Assembly: GCA_902558705.1 (NCBI GenBank)
Contig: CACEEW010000004.1
Location: forward strand, 19,474 to 83,473
Source of the DNA: an uncultured Pelagibacteraceae bacterium
GTDB lineage: Bacteria; Pseudomonadota; Alphaproteobacteria; Pelagibacterales; Pelagibacteraceae
Length of the DNA stretch: 64,000 nucleotides
Direction: 5' to 3'
Shown: piece by piece, positions 9,360 through 18,474 of the stretch
Layout of the letters: every line of letters starts with the position of its first letter
Numbering within the stretch: the stretch's first letter is position 1
The notes under the pieces: model-generated
What the model saw: the letters and a program-made list of their open reading frames with translations, nothing else
Databases searched by the model: none
Told to the model about the DNA's origin: nothing
Program-made: the position numbers and the translations under genes

Positions 9360-10064
9360 TTAACTAAAAAGGTCAAAAAATTTTTCAAAAAAACCCTTAC
9401 TTTTTAGGGTTTTATTTACCAAAGATATCTCATTATTATTATAACCTGAAATTATTCTGCTTGCAGTTGTATAAATATTTGGATTTTGTTGATCTTGGAA
9501 TTGTTGAATATACTCAGCATTTAATATTTGATTTACCAAAATGTGATACTTCTTCAGAATTATCTCATAGTGTTCAATTAAATTTTTGGATAAACATATA
9601 AATTTAATGTCTAAAGAAAAGTTATTACACTTTAAATTTTCGGGTAAAAAAGAATAGTCTTTACCATCAATTTGATAATTTTCTATTAACATGTGAATGA
9701 TTTTTTTATCCTTAAAACTAAATTGACACAAATTTTTTAAAATATTTAATGGATTAATTAAATTTTCTTGGGATATAGAATTACCATTATGACTTTTTTT
9801 GATTGAAATTTCGATTGGGAAAAATTCTCTATTATCTAAAATTATATATGTATCTTTAACAAAATTTCTTAAATTTTTTTCAATTTTTAGGATGTTTTGT
9901 GCAAGAAATTCATCCAATATTTTTAATTGAGAGTCTTCATTATGATCATCCAATAATTTTTCTTCCTTAAAAATAACTTCAAATGTTCTTTTTTTTAGAA
10001 CACAAATAACTATTTTTTTTCTTTCTATTAATAAATATGTTTCAAATTTTAGTCCCTCATTCAT
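9360..10064 (-). CDS. Shrunken FtsA-like division protein (SHS2 part plus membrane helix)
   Basis: A 234-residue protein at the place where ftsA normally lies, between ftsQ (8-bp overlap) and lpxC. Canonical FtsA is roughly 410-440 residues. Residues about 8-95 resemble the start of FtsA subdomain 1A, but the phosphate-binding DIGTSK-type loop is replaced by IERKKI. Residues about 96-190 resemble subdomain 1C (SHS2): ISQENLINPLNILKN, IIHMLIENYQIDG and NLIEHYEIILKKYHILVNQI follow the family order. The remaining actin-fold parts (rest of 1A, 2A and 2B, which bind ATP and FtsZ) are missing. A linker leads to KGFFEKFFDLFS at the extreme C-terminus, which resembles the amphipathic membrane-targeting helix of FtsA. 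I infer a degenerate or minimal FtsA; the similarity is by eye. Confidence 0.6.
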   Translation of the reverse strand: MNEGLKFETYLLIERKKIVICVLKKRTFEVIFKEEKLLDDHNEDSQLKILDEFLAQNILKIEKNLRNFVKDTYIILDNREFFPIEISIKKSHNGNSISQENLINPLNILKNLCQFSFKDKKIIHMLIENYQIDGKDYSFLPENLKCNNFSLDIKFICLSKNLIEHYEIILKKYHILVNQILNAEYIQQFQDQQNPNIYTTASRIISGYNNNEISLVNKTLKSKGFFEKFFDLFS

Positions 10065-10725
10065 AAGTAATCAATTGGTTTTGGGGTCGAGCATCAATAG
10101 ATTTAATATTATCAAATTGTTTGTAATCTAATAAATTTAAAGATAACTCTAAAGACTTTTCTATATTCTCATTTGGTAATTTAATTAAAACACCTGAAGA
10201 TATTTCTATATCCCATCTACCTGAAGGAAAAAAAAATAGATTTTCAATATTATTGTAATCTAACTTTGAACTGTCAATCATTCTTTTTAAAGCTAAGAAT
10301 TTATCAATATTTGGATCACCAAAAACATATGGTAAATTTTTTACCATATCCTCTGCTTCAATTAATTTTCCATTTGATCCAATATAAAAACTTTTTCCTT
10401 TTCTGTTTAAAAGTGCTAATAGCTCAGTTTCAATTATCTTAATTTCTAAAGATGATGGGTATCTTTTAAAAATTACATACTCCTCAATCAAGTTATTTGA
10501 ATTTAATAATTCTCTGACCTTAAATTTATCTAAATGAAATAATGTCTTCATTTTAAATAAATCTAAACTTTTTTGAAATTCTTTATTTTCTGTTTCTAAA
10601 CCTTCAATTTTAATTTTTTCGATATTTGGAAATTTTAATTGAGCTAAATTCTTATTATTTAATGATCCAAAAATTATAAATAAAAAAAAATATACTAAAA
10701 TTTTTTTACTTATTTGTTGAGGCAT
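10057..10725 (-). CDS. ftsQ: Cell division protein FtsQ
   Basis: A 222-residue bitopic protein, somewhat shorter than typical FtsQ. A single hydrophobic segment at about residues 8-22 (KILVYFFLFIIFG) is followed by a periplasmic POTRA-like region (FPNIEKIKIEGLE, then HLDKFKVRELL) and the segment VIFKRYPSSLEIKIIETELLALLNRKGKSF, cut here only in description, which carries the conserved R-x-P and E-x-x-P/A pattern. FtsQ links cytoplasmic division proteins to the septal peptidoglycan synthase through FtsL/FtsB. It overlaps ddl by 20 bp upstream and the ftsA-like gene by 8 bp downstream. Confidence 0.85.
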   Translation of the reverse strand: MPQQISKKILVYFFLFIIFGSLNNKNLAQLKFPNIEKIKIEGLETENKEFQKSLDLFKMKTLFHLDKFKVRELLNSNNLIEEYVIFKRYPSSLEIKIIETELLALLNRKGKSFYIGSNGKLIEAEDMVKNLPYVFGDPNIDKFLALKRMIDSSKLDYNNIENLFFFPSGRWDIEISSGVLIKLPNENIEKSLELSLNLLDYKQFDNIKSIDARPQNQLITYE

Positions 10726-11620
10726 CTTTTAAAATTAATCTTATAAGCTTAATAAAACTTATACCATAAAATGAAGCTATTTCAGGAACTAAAGAGAGAC
10801 TAGTCATTCCTGGCTGAGTATTTATTTCAAGAAGGTAAAATCTACCTTTGTAAAATTTAAAATCAGAACGAGTTACACCTCTACACCCCATTAATTTGTG
10901 AGCTTTAAGAGCTAAGTTCATAAGTTGATTAAAATCTTTTTTACTTAATTCTACCGGAATAATATGTTTTGTTTTTGCTTTTGAGTTATATTTAGCCTGA
11001 TAATCATAAAACTTTCTTTTTGGTTGTAATTCAATTGCCCCTAGTTTTTTTCCACCAATTATTGCTGCCTGAATTTCACGTCCTGGTATAAATTGCTCTA
11101 TCATTATTTTTTTATAATCTTTTAATAATTTAATTTTTTTTAAAACATCGTTTTTTGAACAAATAAATACATTTACACTCGATCCCTCATTAATTGGCTT
11201 TATAACCACAGGAAATTTTAATCTTTGATCAATCAATTTAATTAAATCTTTATTAGATTTATCAAAATAATATGAAAAATATTTGGGAGTTAATATTTTA
11301 TTTTTAATAAATATTTTTTTGGATAATACTTTATCCATAGCTAAAGATGATGAAATTATTCCTGAATGTGTATAGGGAATTCCTGTAGTTTCTAAAATAG
11401 TTTGAACATATCCATCCTCACCAAACTGACCATGCAAAGCGTTAAAAATAATATTTGGCTTAAATAATTTAATAAAATCAAATAATCGGTAATCTGGTTC
11501 TGAAATTTTAACATTATAGCCATTTTTAGTAAGCTCTTTTGCAACCTGCTTACCAGTATCAAGACTAACTATTCTTTCTTTAGATATTCCTCCAGAGATT
11601 ACTAATATTCTTTTTTTCAA
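10706..11620 (-). CDS. ddl: D-alanine--D-alanine ligase
   Basis: A 304-residue ATP-grasp enzyme that makes the D-Ala-D-Ala dipeptide used by MurF. Motifs include the N-terminal GGISKERIVSLDTG, NALHGQFGEDGYVQ, HSGIISSSLAMDK, VVIKPINEGSSVNV, EQFIPGREI and the C-terminal metal-binding and ATP-binding LLEINTQPGMT. Length is typical of Ddl. It starts one base after the murB stop in the wall-synthesis run, and its stop overlaps the ftsQ start. Confidence 0.95.
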   Translation of the reverse strand: MKKRILVISGGISKERIVSLDTGKQVAKELTKNGYNVKISEPDYRLFDFIKLFKPNIIFNALHGQFGEDGYVQTILETTGIPYTHSGIISSSLAMDKVLSKKIFIKNKILTPKYFSYYFDKSNKDLIKLIDQRLKFPVVIKPINEGSSVNVFICSKNDVLKKIKLLKDYKKIMIEQFIPGREIQAAIIGGKKLGAIELQPKRKFYDYQAKYNSKAKTKHIIPVELSKKDFNQLMNLALKAHKLMGCRGVTRSDFKFYKGRFYLLEINTQPGMTSLSLVPEIASFYGISFIKLIRLILKDASTNK

Positions 11621-11621
11621 G

Positions 11622-12530
11622 TTATTCCAAAATTTTAATTTCTTTTTCTAAAATAATTCCAGTCTTTTCTAAAACATTTTTAGCAACAAAATCTATTAAT
11701 TTTTTCATATCTTCAAATTTTGCATCTCCTTTATTTACAAAAAAATTACAATGTTTTTTAGAAATACATGCATCACCAAAACTTTTATCTAAAGGGACTG
11801 ACTCTTTAATAAGTTCCCAGACTTTTTTTTGAGTTTGTGATGTAGGGTTTTTAAAAGTACTGCCACTAGTTTTTATTTTTGTTGGTTGATTTTTTTCTTT
11901 TTCTAATTTTAATTTATCAGTATTTTCTTTAATTTTTGCATAATCATTTTTAACACCTTTAAAAGAAGCACTTAAAAAAATTAAGTCATCAGATAAGTTA
12001 CTTTTTCTATATTCAAATTTAATGTCTTTGGATGGTATTGAAATTACTTTTCCAGATTTATCAATTGCTTGTATTGATAACAATATATCTTTAAACTCTT
12101 TTCCAAAACAACCAGCGTTCATCCTTATTCCTCCACCAATTGTTCCAGGAATACAGGATAAAAATTCAAAACCAGTCAGGTTATTTTTTATTGCAAAATC
12201 TGAAAGTGATTTATCTAAAACTGCACTTCCAGCTATTATTGTATTTTCACCTAATAGAGAAATATTATTAAAGTTTTTGCTTAATTTTATTACTACTCCA
12301 TCAAACAATTCATCTTTTATTAATATATTAGAGCCTGCGCCGAGTACAAAAATTTTTTCTTTTTTATTTAATTTTTTTAAAAAATTTACTAATTCTTTTA
12401 AATTATCTGCTTTATAAAAAACCTTTGTTTTTCCACCAATATTAAACCAATTTTTTTTTTTAAGGTCATGTTCGTATCTTACATTTGCACCAAATTCTTT
12501 TAATATATTTTTTAATTCAGAAATTTGCAT
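11622..12530 (-). CDS. murB: UDP-N-acetylenolpyruvoylglucosamine reductase MurB
   Basis: A 302-residue FAD enzyme that reduces UDP-GlcNAc-enolpyruvate to UDP-MurNAc. The FAD-binding part shows NWFNIGGKT, LGAGSNILI and IPGTIGGGIRMNAG; the catalytic region shows YRKSNL, the active-site serine in TSGSTFKNP, and DACISKKHCNFFVNKGDA. I place the start at ATG 12530, which shares its A with the murC stop (TAATG). The open frame runs to an ATG at 12560, but those ten extra residues lie inside murC and are not typical of MurB. Confidence 0.93.
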   Translation of the reverse strand: MQISELKNILKEFGANVRYEHDLKKKNWFNIGGKTKVFYKADNLKELVNFLKKLNKKEKIFVLGAGSNILIKDELFDGVVIKLSKNFNNISLLGENTIIAGSAVLDKSLSDFAIKNNLTGFEFLSCIPGTIGGGIRMNAGCFGKEFKDILLSIQAIDKSGKVISIPSKDIKFEYRKSNLSDDLIFLSASFKGVKNDYAKIKENTDKLKLEKEKNQPTKIKTSGSTFKNPTSQTQKKVWELIKESVPLDKSFGDACISKKHCNFFVNKGDAKFEDMKKLIDFVAKNVLEKTGIILEKEIKILE

Positions 12531-13924
12531 TACATTAACTCTGGCAGTTTCCTCATCCAATTAGAAATAGATCCAGCACCCATTCCAATTACAATTTTTT
12601 TACCATACATATTTTTTTTTAAAAATTTTGCTAGTTGAATATTATCTTTAACTAAAAAAAGTTTTACTTTTGAATTTTTAATAAGCTGTTTTGCAAAATT
12701 TAAATAATTAAATCCTAATCTTATTTTCTCTCCAGCGGCATAAATTGGACATAGAATAACTGTATTGGCATCCTTAAAAGCAAAAGAAAATTCATTCTTT
12801 AAATCTTTTAATCTTGAAATTCTATGTGGTTGAAATACACAAATTTTATCATATCCCTTATAAACTTTATTAACTCCTTCTAATACAACTTTAATCTCAG
12901 TTGGATGATGTGCATAATCATCAAAAAAATCTATTTCGTTATAAGTAAAAATTTTATTAAATCTTCTTTGTACGCCCCTAAATTTAAGTAATCCCTTTTT
13001 TATATCAGAAACTGATATTCCAATAGTAATAGCAACTGCTGCTGCTGCAACAGAATTTCTAATATTATGAATCCCTAATAAAGGAATTCTAATTTTTTTA
13101 ATTATAACTTTTTTTTTATTTGGAAGATTTGTTTGTAAATCAAACTCTGAAAATTTCATACTTCGCTTAATATTTTTAATCAAAAAATTTGATTTTGAAT
13201 TCACACCATAGGTATAAAAATTTTTACCTTTCAATCTTTTTACAAGTTCATTATTAATTTTATCATCAAGACAAATAAACGATTTTCCAAATGAAGGTAC
13301 CTTTTCAATAAATTCTATAAAATATTTTTTTAAGTCTTCCATAGATTTATAAAAATCCATATGTTCCCTATCTATGTTTGTAATGATTGAATAAGTTGGT
13401 GGAATATGAATAAAACTTCCATCAGACTCGTCTGCTTCTAGAATTGACCAATCACTTTTACCCAATTTTGCAGTATTATTAATTGAATTTATTACACCTC
13501 CATTAATAATAGTTGGATCAATTTTTGTTGTTTGAAAAATTGATGTAATTAATGAAGTTGTGGTCGTTTTTCCATGAGAGCCAACTACAACTATATTTTT
13601 CATTAGGGATACAATATGTGCTAGCATTTTCCCTCTTTTAATTATCGGTAAATTTTTTCTTTTTGCTTCGATAATTTCTGGATTATTTTTTTTTATAGCT
13701 GAAGATACTACAACTATAGTTGCATCTTTGAGATTTTGTTTTTTCTGTCCGATAAAAATTTTAATTTTTTCTTTTTTAAGTCTTTCAACATTTTTATTTA
13801 GACTCAAGTCGCTTCCTTGAACTTTAAAACCCCTACCCTTCATAATCAAAGAAAGTCCACTCATCCCTATTCCACCAATGCCAACAAAGTGAATAATTTC
13901 AGTTTTTGCTATTTCAATTTTCAT
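12530..13924 (-). CDS. murC: UDP-N-acetylmuramate--L-alanine ligase MurC
   Basis: A 464-residue Mur ligase that adds L-Ala to UDP-MurNAc. The N-terminal domain has HFVGIGGIGMSGL and QGSDLS; the central domain has the ATP-binding VVGSHGKTTTTSLI, ILEADESDGSF and TNIDREHMDFY; then GIHNIRNSVAAAAVA, RRFNKI, DDYAHHPTEI and FQPHRISRL in the C-terminal domain. The length agrees with the family. It overlaps murG by 11 bp upstream and shares one base of its stop with the murB start. Confidence 0.96.
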   Translation of the reverse strand: MKIEIAKTEIIHFVGIGGIGMSGLSLIMKGRGFKVQGSDLSLNKNVERLKKEKIKIFIGQKKQNLKDATIVVVSSAIKKNNPEIIEAKRKNLPIIKRGKMLAHIVSLMKNIVVVGSHGKTTTTSLITSIFQTTKIDPTIINGGVINSINNTAKLGKSDWSILEADESDGSFIHIPPTYSIITNIDREHMDFYKSMEDLKKYFIEFIEKVPSFGKSFICLDDKINNELVKRLKGKNFYTYGVNSKSNFLIKNIKRSMKFSEFDLQTNLPNKKKVIIKKIRIPLLGIHNIRNSVAAAAVAITIGISVSDIKKGLLKFRGVQRRFNKIFTYNEIDFFDDYAHHPTEIKVVLEGVNKVYKGYDKICVFQPHRISRLKDLKNEFSFAFKDANTVILCPIYAAGEKIRLGFNYLNFAKQLIKNSKVKLFLVKDNIQLAKFLKKNMYGKKIVIGMGAGSISNWMRKLPELM

Positions 13925-14978
13925 TTATAATTTCTAATATTTTTTGATTAACATTAATCCAAGTGTTTTGATAATTTAATTTCTTCAAATTTTCCTTTTT
14001 TTTTAAGTATTCAATTTTATCAATTAAGATCTCATTCAAAAAATACTCAATCTTTTTCTCAAAATTAATTTGTTCAATTACCCAGCAACAGTCATTTTCT
14101 TTATAAAAATTTGCATTTTCTAGCTGATGATTATCTTTTGAGGTTGGTAATGGGACAGCAATAAAAGGAATATTGATTACTGATAACTCTGCTAAAGTTG
14201 ATGCACCCGATCTAGTTATACAAAGATCCACGTCTTTAATAATATTTTCAAAGTTATTTTCAAAATTAAAAATTTTATTTTCAATATCATTTTTCAAATA
14301 AAAATCCCTTAAGTAAGAAATATTTTCTTTATTAGTCTGCTGAATAACCTTAATTGGTTTTTTCTTTGATATATTAACAATTGAATTCTTAAGATTCATA
14401 TCAAAAATACTGGCACTTTGACTTCCACCTATAATTAATATTGTCAATTTATCTTTAATCCCACCTGATGATTTAAATTTATAAATATTCTCTCTTACTA
14501 AAGGATTTATTATTACCATCTTATTTAATAGATTTTTGGGAAAATTTATAATTTTTTTATTATAGCAAAAAATTTTTTTACAAGAGCTTAAAAAATATTT
14601 ATTTGCACGTCCTAACACTTGATTCGGTTCTAATAAAAAAATTTCTAATTTAAGTATTTTTCCTGCTAAAATTAATGGTAAAGACATATATCCACCAGTA
14701 GAAAAAATTTTCTCTACTTTTTGATTTTTTAATAGAAAAAATGATTTTAAAGTTAAAATAAATATCTTAATCATGTTGTAAGGTATAAGAAGAATATTGT
14801 CTAATTTTGGAGTGTTAATAATTTTGCATTTATAAAATTTGTTATCTAAATATTTTAATCCTCTTTTATCAGTTGATATAATTACATTTTCTTTTTTTGA
14901 TAAATGTTCATAAAGAATTAAGGCTGGTATGACATGACCTCCGGAACCACCAGTAGTAATTAAGAAACTTTTTTTCAT
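13914..14978 (-). CDS. murG: Lipid II synthase MurG (UDP-GlcNAc transferase)
   Basis: A 354-residue GT-B glycosyltransferase that adds GlcNAc to lipid I at the inner face of the cytoplasmic membrane. The N-terminal loop is TTGGSGGHVIPAL, a slight variant of the usual GGTGGH; a second glycine loop STGGYMSLP and EPNQVLGRAN follow. In the C-terminal half are LIIGGSQSASIFD, ITRSGASTLAELSVINIPF and PLPTSKDNHQLENA, the UDP-GlcNAc binding region. It starts one base before the ftsW stop region ends and overlaps murC by 11 bp. Confidence 0.94.
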   Translation of the reverse strand: MKKSFLITTGGSGGHVIPALILYEHLSKKENVIISTDKRGLKYLDNKFYKCKIINTPKLDNILLIPYNMIKIFILTLKSFFLLKNQKVEKIFSTGGYMSLPLILAGKILKLEIFLLEPNQVLGRANKYFLSSCKKIFCYNKKIINFPKNLLNKMVIINPLVRENIYKFKSSGGIKDKLTILIIGGSQSASIFDMNLKNSIVNISKKKPIKVIQQTNKENISYLRDFYLKNDIENKIFNFENNFENIIKDVDLCITRSGASTLAELSVINIPFIAVPLPTSKDNHQLENANFYKENDCCWVIEQINFEKKIEYFLNEILIDKIEYLKKKENLKKLNYQNTWINVNQKILEIINEN

Positions 14979-14979
14979 T

Positions 14980-16104
14980 TTAATTAATTTTTCTTTTTGT
15001 CAAATTTAAAATTATACCTGATAAAATTGAAATACTAATAATAGAGGAACCACCATAACTAATAAAAGGAAGAGTCATACCAGTCGTTGGAAATAGTCTT
15101 ATATTAACTCCAATATGTATCATCGCTTGCATCAAAATAAGGCTTATACAACCTACTAAAATTAATTTTATTTTTTCCTCATTTTCAAAATAAACTTTTT
15201 TAAATACTGAATAGATAAATATTAAAAACAATAGTAAAATTAATATTATAGCAATAACACCAAACTCTTCAGAAATAACAGAAATAATGTAGTCAGTGTG
15301 AGCTTCTGGAACTCTATTTTTTAATGTTCCTTCTCCAATGCCTTTTCCAAAAAAACCCCCACTTGTAATTGAGTCTATGGCTTTATCAGATTGAAAATTA
15401 TGCGTTCCTGTCTCTGAGTTAAAGAAGGATAACAATCTATTTTTAATGTATTCAAACTTTGGGACAAAAAAAACTAAATATGAAAATACAAATATTAAAA
15501 GTAAAAATAAAATTAATAAAAAAACAATACTAATACCTGAGGTAAAAATTAAAATTGACCAGCTGAAAAAAACTAAAAGAGTCTGTCCTATGTCAGGCTG
15601 AACAGCAAGCAATAGGGCTACTAACAATGTGATTAAAAAAGTAAAAAAATATTTTAAGTAAATATTGGAATATTTTTCACTACTTAAAATTAAACTTATA
15701 AAAATTATCAAAAAAGGCTTTACAAGTTCAATTGGTTGAAATCTAGGTAAGAAATATAAATCAATCCACCTTTTAGATCCCTTAACTTCAATACCTATAA
15801 CTGGGACTAAAATTAGTGAAATTAATGAAATGATAAAAATTATACTAGAAAATTTAAGAAGTTTTTCTTGTTTAATTGAAGAAAGAAAAAAAATTGTGAT
15901 GATGCCTAATAAAATAAAAATTAAATGTTTAAAAAAAAATGAATAGTCATTAGTATCTAGTTTATCTGATACTACCAATGAGGTAGATGCTAATGAGAAA
16001 AACAATCCTATAAAAAATAATAGAAGAATTAAAGAAAATATGAATTTATCAATATTTTTCCACCAATCATAATATAAATTGTATAAAAAATTTTTATTTT
16101 CCAT
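14980..16104 (-). CDS. ftsW: Septal peptidoglycan polymerase FtsW
   Basis: A 374-residue polytopic SEDS-family glycosyltransferase that polymerises lipid II at the division site together with FtsI. Many hydrophobic helices are visible, and the SEDS signature segments are present: RWIDLYFLPRFQPIELVK, AVQPDIGQTLLV, GKGIGEGTLKNRVPEAHTDY (with FSVISEEFG-type sequence after it) and the final TGMTLPFISYGGSS. The likely start is ATG 16104 (MENKNF), overlapping murD by 11 bp; the frame continues to 16182, but that extension lies wholly within murD and is not hydrophobic in the expected way. Confidence 0.93.
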   Translation of the reverse strand: MENKNFLYNLYYDWWKNIDKFIFSLILLLFFIGLFFSLASTSLVVSDKLDTNDYSFFFKHLIFILLGIITIFFLSSIKQEKLLKFSSIIFIISLISLILVPVIGIEVKGSKRWIDLYFLPRFQPIELVKPFLIIFISLILSSEKYSNIYLKYFFTFLITLLVALLLAVQPDIGQTLLVFFSWSILIFTSGISIVFLLILFLLLIFVFSYLVFFVPKFEYIKNRLLSFFNSETGTHNFQSDKAIDSITSGGFFGKGIGEGTLKNRVPEAHTDYIISVISEEFGVIAIILILLLFLIFIYSVFKKVYFENEEKIKLILVGCISLILMQAMIHIGVNIRLFPTTGMTLPFISYGGSSIISISILSGIILNLTKRKIN

Positions 16105-17389
16105 TGAAATATTTTTTAACCAATTGATTAAAATAAAGCCCTCTGTCCTCAAAATTTTTAAAATTATCAAATGAAGCTGCACAAGGGCTAAAAAGTATTG
16201 TGCTATGAGCCAGTTTTTCCCTCTTAACTAAATATGAAATACTTTTTAGCGCATCTTTTAATTCGCTAAAGTTTTTTGATTTTAATTTATTTTTAAGTTG
16301 TTTATTAAAAAAATTTTTGTTTTTTCCATATATGAATGCTCTTACATTATTCAATTCTTTTTTTTTCAAATTAAATTTATCACCTTTTTTATTAATTCCA
16401 CCTAATAACCATAAGATATTAGAATTTGCTTTCAAAATACTAAGAGTAGAAGAAAAACTAGTTGATTTTGAGTCATTAATAATTGTCAAACCGTTTTTTT
16501 TTAAAATAGTTTGCTGACGATATTTCAAACCCTTAAAATTTTGAATTGTTTTTAAAAACAAATTATTTTTAAGCCTTAATTTTTTTACTATTTCAATCAC
16601 AAACGATAGATTTTCTTTATTTGCATCATTGAAAAAATAATTATTTTTAATTTTTCTAAAAAAATGATTATTGTGACTTGTATAAACTTTAGTAATTTTA
16701 CTGTTAAATTTATTCAATCTCAAATTTTTATTAATTAACTCATCATTTTTTTTTACAAAAGCAAAACTTTTTTTATCTTGAAATTTTAGAAGTTTAAATT
16801 TTGCATCTACATAACTTTTTAAATTTTTATGTCTTTCAAGATGATCTGGGCTTATATTCAAAATAATTGCATATTTTGAAGTAAATATTTTGCTATAATC
16901 TAATTGATAAGACGATGCCTCAATTACAAAAATTGTTTCTTTTTTTATTTTTCTTTCATTTAATATCGGGTTACCAATGTTTCCAACAAGTCTCACATCT
17001 TTTTTTTGATCCAATAAAACATCATGTAAAATTTTAGCTGTTGTTGATTTTCCATTCGTTCCTGTAACGGTGATACTCTTATTTTTATAAAATGAGTAAA
17101 ATACATCTAAATCTGTAAAAATTTTTGAATTATTTTTTTTTAAAAATTTTGATAATTTACAATTAGAAATATTAATACCAGGACTAATAATAATTATATC
17201 TACTTTTATTTTTGTTAATTCACTTAGACTAATAAATTTTTGATTGAGTGATTTGTTTATTTTTAAATTATCATCAAATAAATATATTTGAGCTAAGTTC
17301 TTTAAAAATTTAAAAGATGAAATGCCACTTTTGCCGAGGCCATAAATTAATATTTTTTTTTCTAAAAAAATATTTTGAGCTATTTTCAT
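16094..17389 (-). CDS. murD: UDP-N-acetylmuramoyl-L-alanine--D-glutamate ligase MurD
   Basis: A 431-residue Mur ligase that adds D-Glu to UDP-MurNAc-L-Ala. It shows IYGLGKSGISSF in the N-terminal domain, the ATP loop VTGTNGKSTTAK, VIEASSYQLDY, LNISPDHLERH, and in the C-terminal domain KYRQQTI, INDSKSTSF, LLGGINKKGD and LFSPCAASFDNF, the usual MurD ending. It shares one base with mraY (ATG after the stop) and overlaps the ftsW start by 11 bp, so the genes are very likely co-translated. Confidence 0.95.
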   Translation of the reverse strand: MKIAQNIFLEKKILIYGLGKSGISSFKFLKNLAQIYLFDDNLKINKSLNQKFISLSELTKIKVDIIIISPGINISNCKLSKFLKKNNSKIFTDLDVFYSFYKNKSITVTGTNGKSTTAKILHDVLLDQKKDVRLVGNIGNPILNERKIKKETIFVIEASSYQLDYSKIFTSKYAIILNISPDHLERHKNLKSYVDAKFKLLKFQDKKSFAFVKKNDELINKNLRLNKFNSKITKVYTSHNNHFFRKIKNNYFFNDANKENLSFVIEIVKKLRLKNNLFLKTIQNFKGLKYRQQTILKKNGLTIINDSKSTSFSSTLSILKANSNILWLLGGINKKGDKFNLKKKELNNVRAFIYGKNKNFFNKQLKNKLKSKNFSELKDALKSISYLVKREKLAHSTILFSPCAASFDNFKNFEDRGLYFNQLVKKYFNGK

Positions 17390-18474
17390 TATCTTAATTT
17401 AAGTGTAGCTAAACCTACCATTGCCAAAATTATAGAAATAATCCAAAATCTAATTACAACAGTCGACTCTGGCCAACCTTTCTTTTCAAAGTGATGGTGT
17501 ATTGGAGCCATTTTAAAAATTCTTTTTCCAGTAAGTTTAAATGAAATTACTTGAACCATCACTGAAACTGCTTCTAAGACAAAAAGACCTCCTGTAATTG
17601 CTAAAACAATTTCATGTTTAGTAATTATACCCACTGCACCTAAAGATCCTCCAAGGGATAATGAGCCAGTGTCACCCATAAAAATTTTGGCAGGTGGAGC
17701 ATTGAACCACAAAAAACCTAAACAGGAACCTATTATCGCTCCACAAAAAATTGAAATTTCACCTGTTCCTTCAATATAAGGAATATTTAAATAGTCTGAA
17801 AATACTATGTTACCAGTTACGTAACTAATAAAAGCAAAACAAGCTGCAACTAGTATTACTGGTACTGTGGCTAGACCATCCAAACCATCAGTAAGATTAA
17901 CAGCGTTTGATGATCCAATAATTACAAATACTGAAAAAGGAACAAAGAACCATCCAAGGTTTATGATTAAATCTTTAAAAAATGGAAAATATAAATTCGT
18001 TACATCTTGATAGTCTACAAATTGTAGATAAAAAATAACTCCTATAATCGCTAATATTATTTGTAAAACAATTTTTAATTTCGATGAGATACCTGAAGAG
18101 TTTGTAAATTTAATCTTTTTGTAATCATCATAGGCGCCTAATAATCCAAAAGAGATTGCAATATATATACAAAATAGAATATTAATATTAGATAAATCTG
18201 CCCAACATAAAACTGATACAAGTAATCCTAATAAAATGATTACCCCACCCATTGTTGGAGTACCAATTTTTTTTACAATATGATCTTCTGGTCCATCATT
18301 ACGGATTGGGTTATAAATTTTTTGATTAGAAAAAAATTTTATAAATGGACCTCCAATTATTAGAACTATTAATAAGGATGTAAAAACTGATAAGCCAGTT
18401 CGAAATGTTAAATACTTAAAAACATTTAAAAATCCAAATGTATCTACAAAATTTAATAAAAATTGGTAAAGCAT
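17389..18474 (-). CDS. mraY: Phospho-MurNAc-pentapeptide transferase MraY
   Basis: A 361-residue polytopic enzyme that transfers phospho-MurNAc-pentapeptide to undecaprenyl phosphate, forming lipid I. Typical motifs: KKIGTPTMGGVIIL, the Asp-rich GAYDDYKK, SSNAVNLTDGLDGLA with catalytic aspartates, APPAKIFMGDTGSLSLGG, and KMAPIHHHFEKKGWPE near the end. About ten hydrophobic helices surround them. It overlaps the murEF stop by one base and the murD start by one base. Confidence 0.97.
   Translation of the reverse strand: MLYQFLLNFVDTFGFLNVFKYLTFRTGLSVFTSLLIVLIIGGPFIKFFSNQKIYNPIRNDGPEDHIVKKIGTPTMGGVIILLGLLVSVLCWADLSNINILFCIYIAISFGLLGAYDDYKKIKFTNSSGISSKLKIVLQIILAIIGVIFYLQFVDYQDVTNLYFPFFKDLIINLGWFFVPFSVFVIIGSSNAVNLTDGLDGLATVPVILVAACFAFISYVTGNIVFSDYLNIPYIEGTGEISIFCGAIIGSCLGFLWFNAPPAKIFMGDTGSLSLGGSLGAVGIITKHEIVLAITGGLFVLEAVSVMVQVISFKLTGKRIFKMAPIHHHFEKKGWPESTVVIRFWIISIILAMVGLATLKLR

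Noticed and set aside
12531..12560. Ten-residue N-terminal extension of MurB
   Set aside because: It lies inside murC; the ATG at 12530 overlapping the murC stop as TAATG gives the normal MurB start.
16105..16182. 26-residue N-terminal extension of FtsW
   Set aside because: It overlaps coding murD; ATG 16104 gives a standard FtsW with a small overlap.
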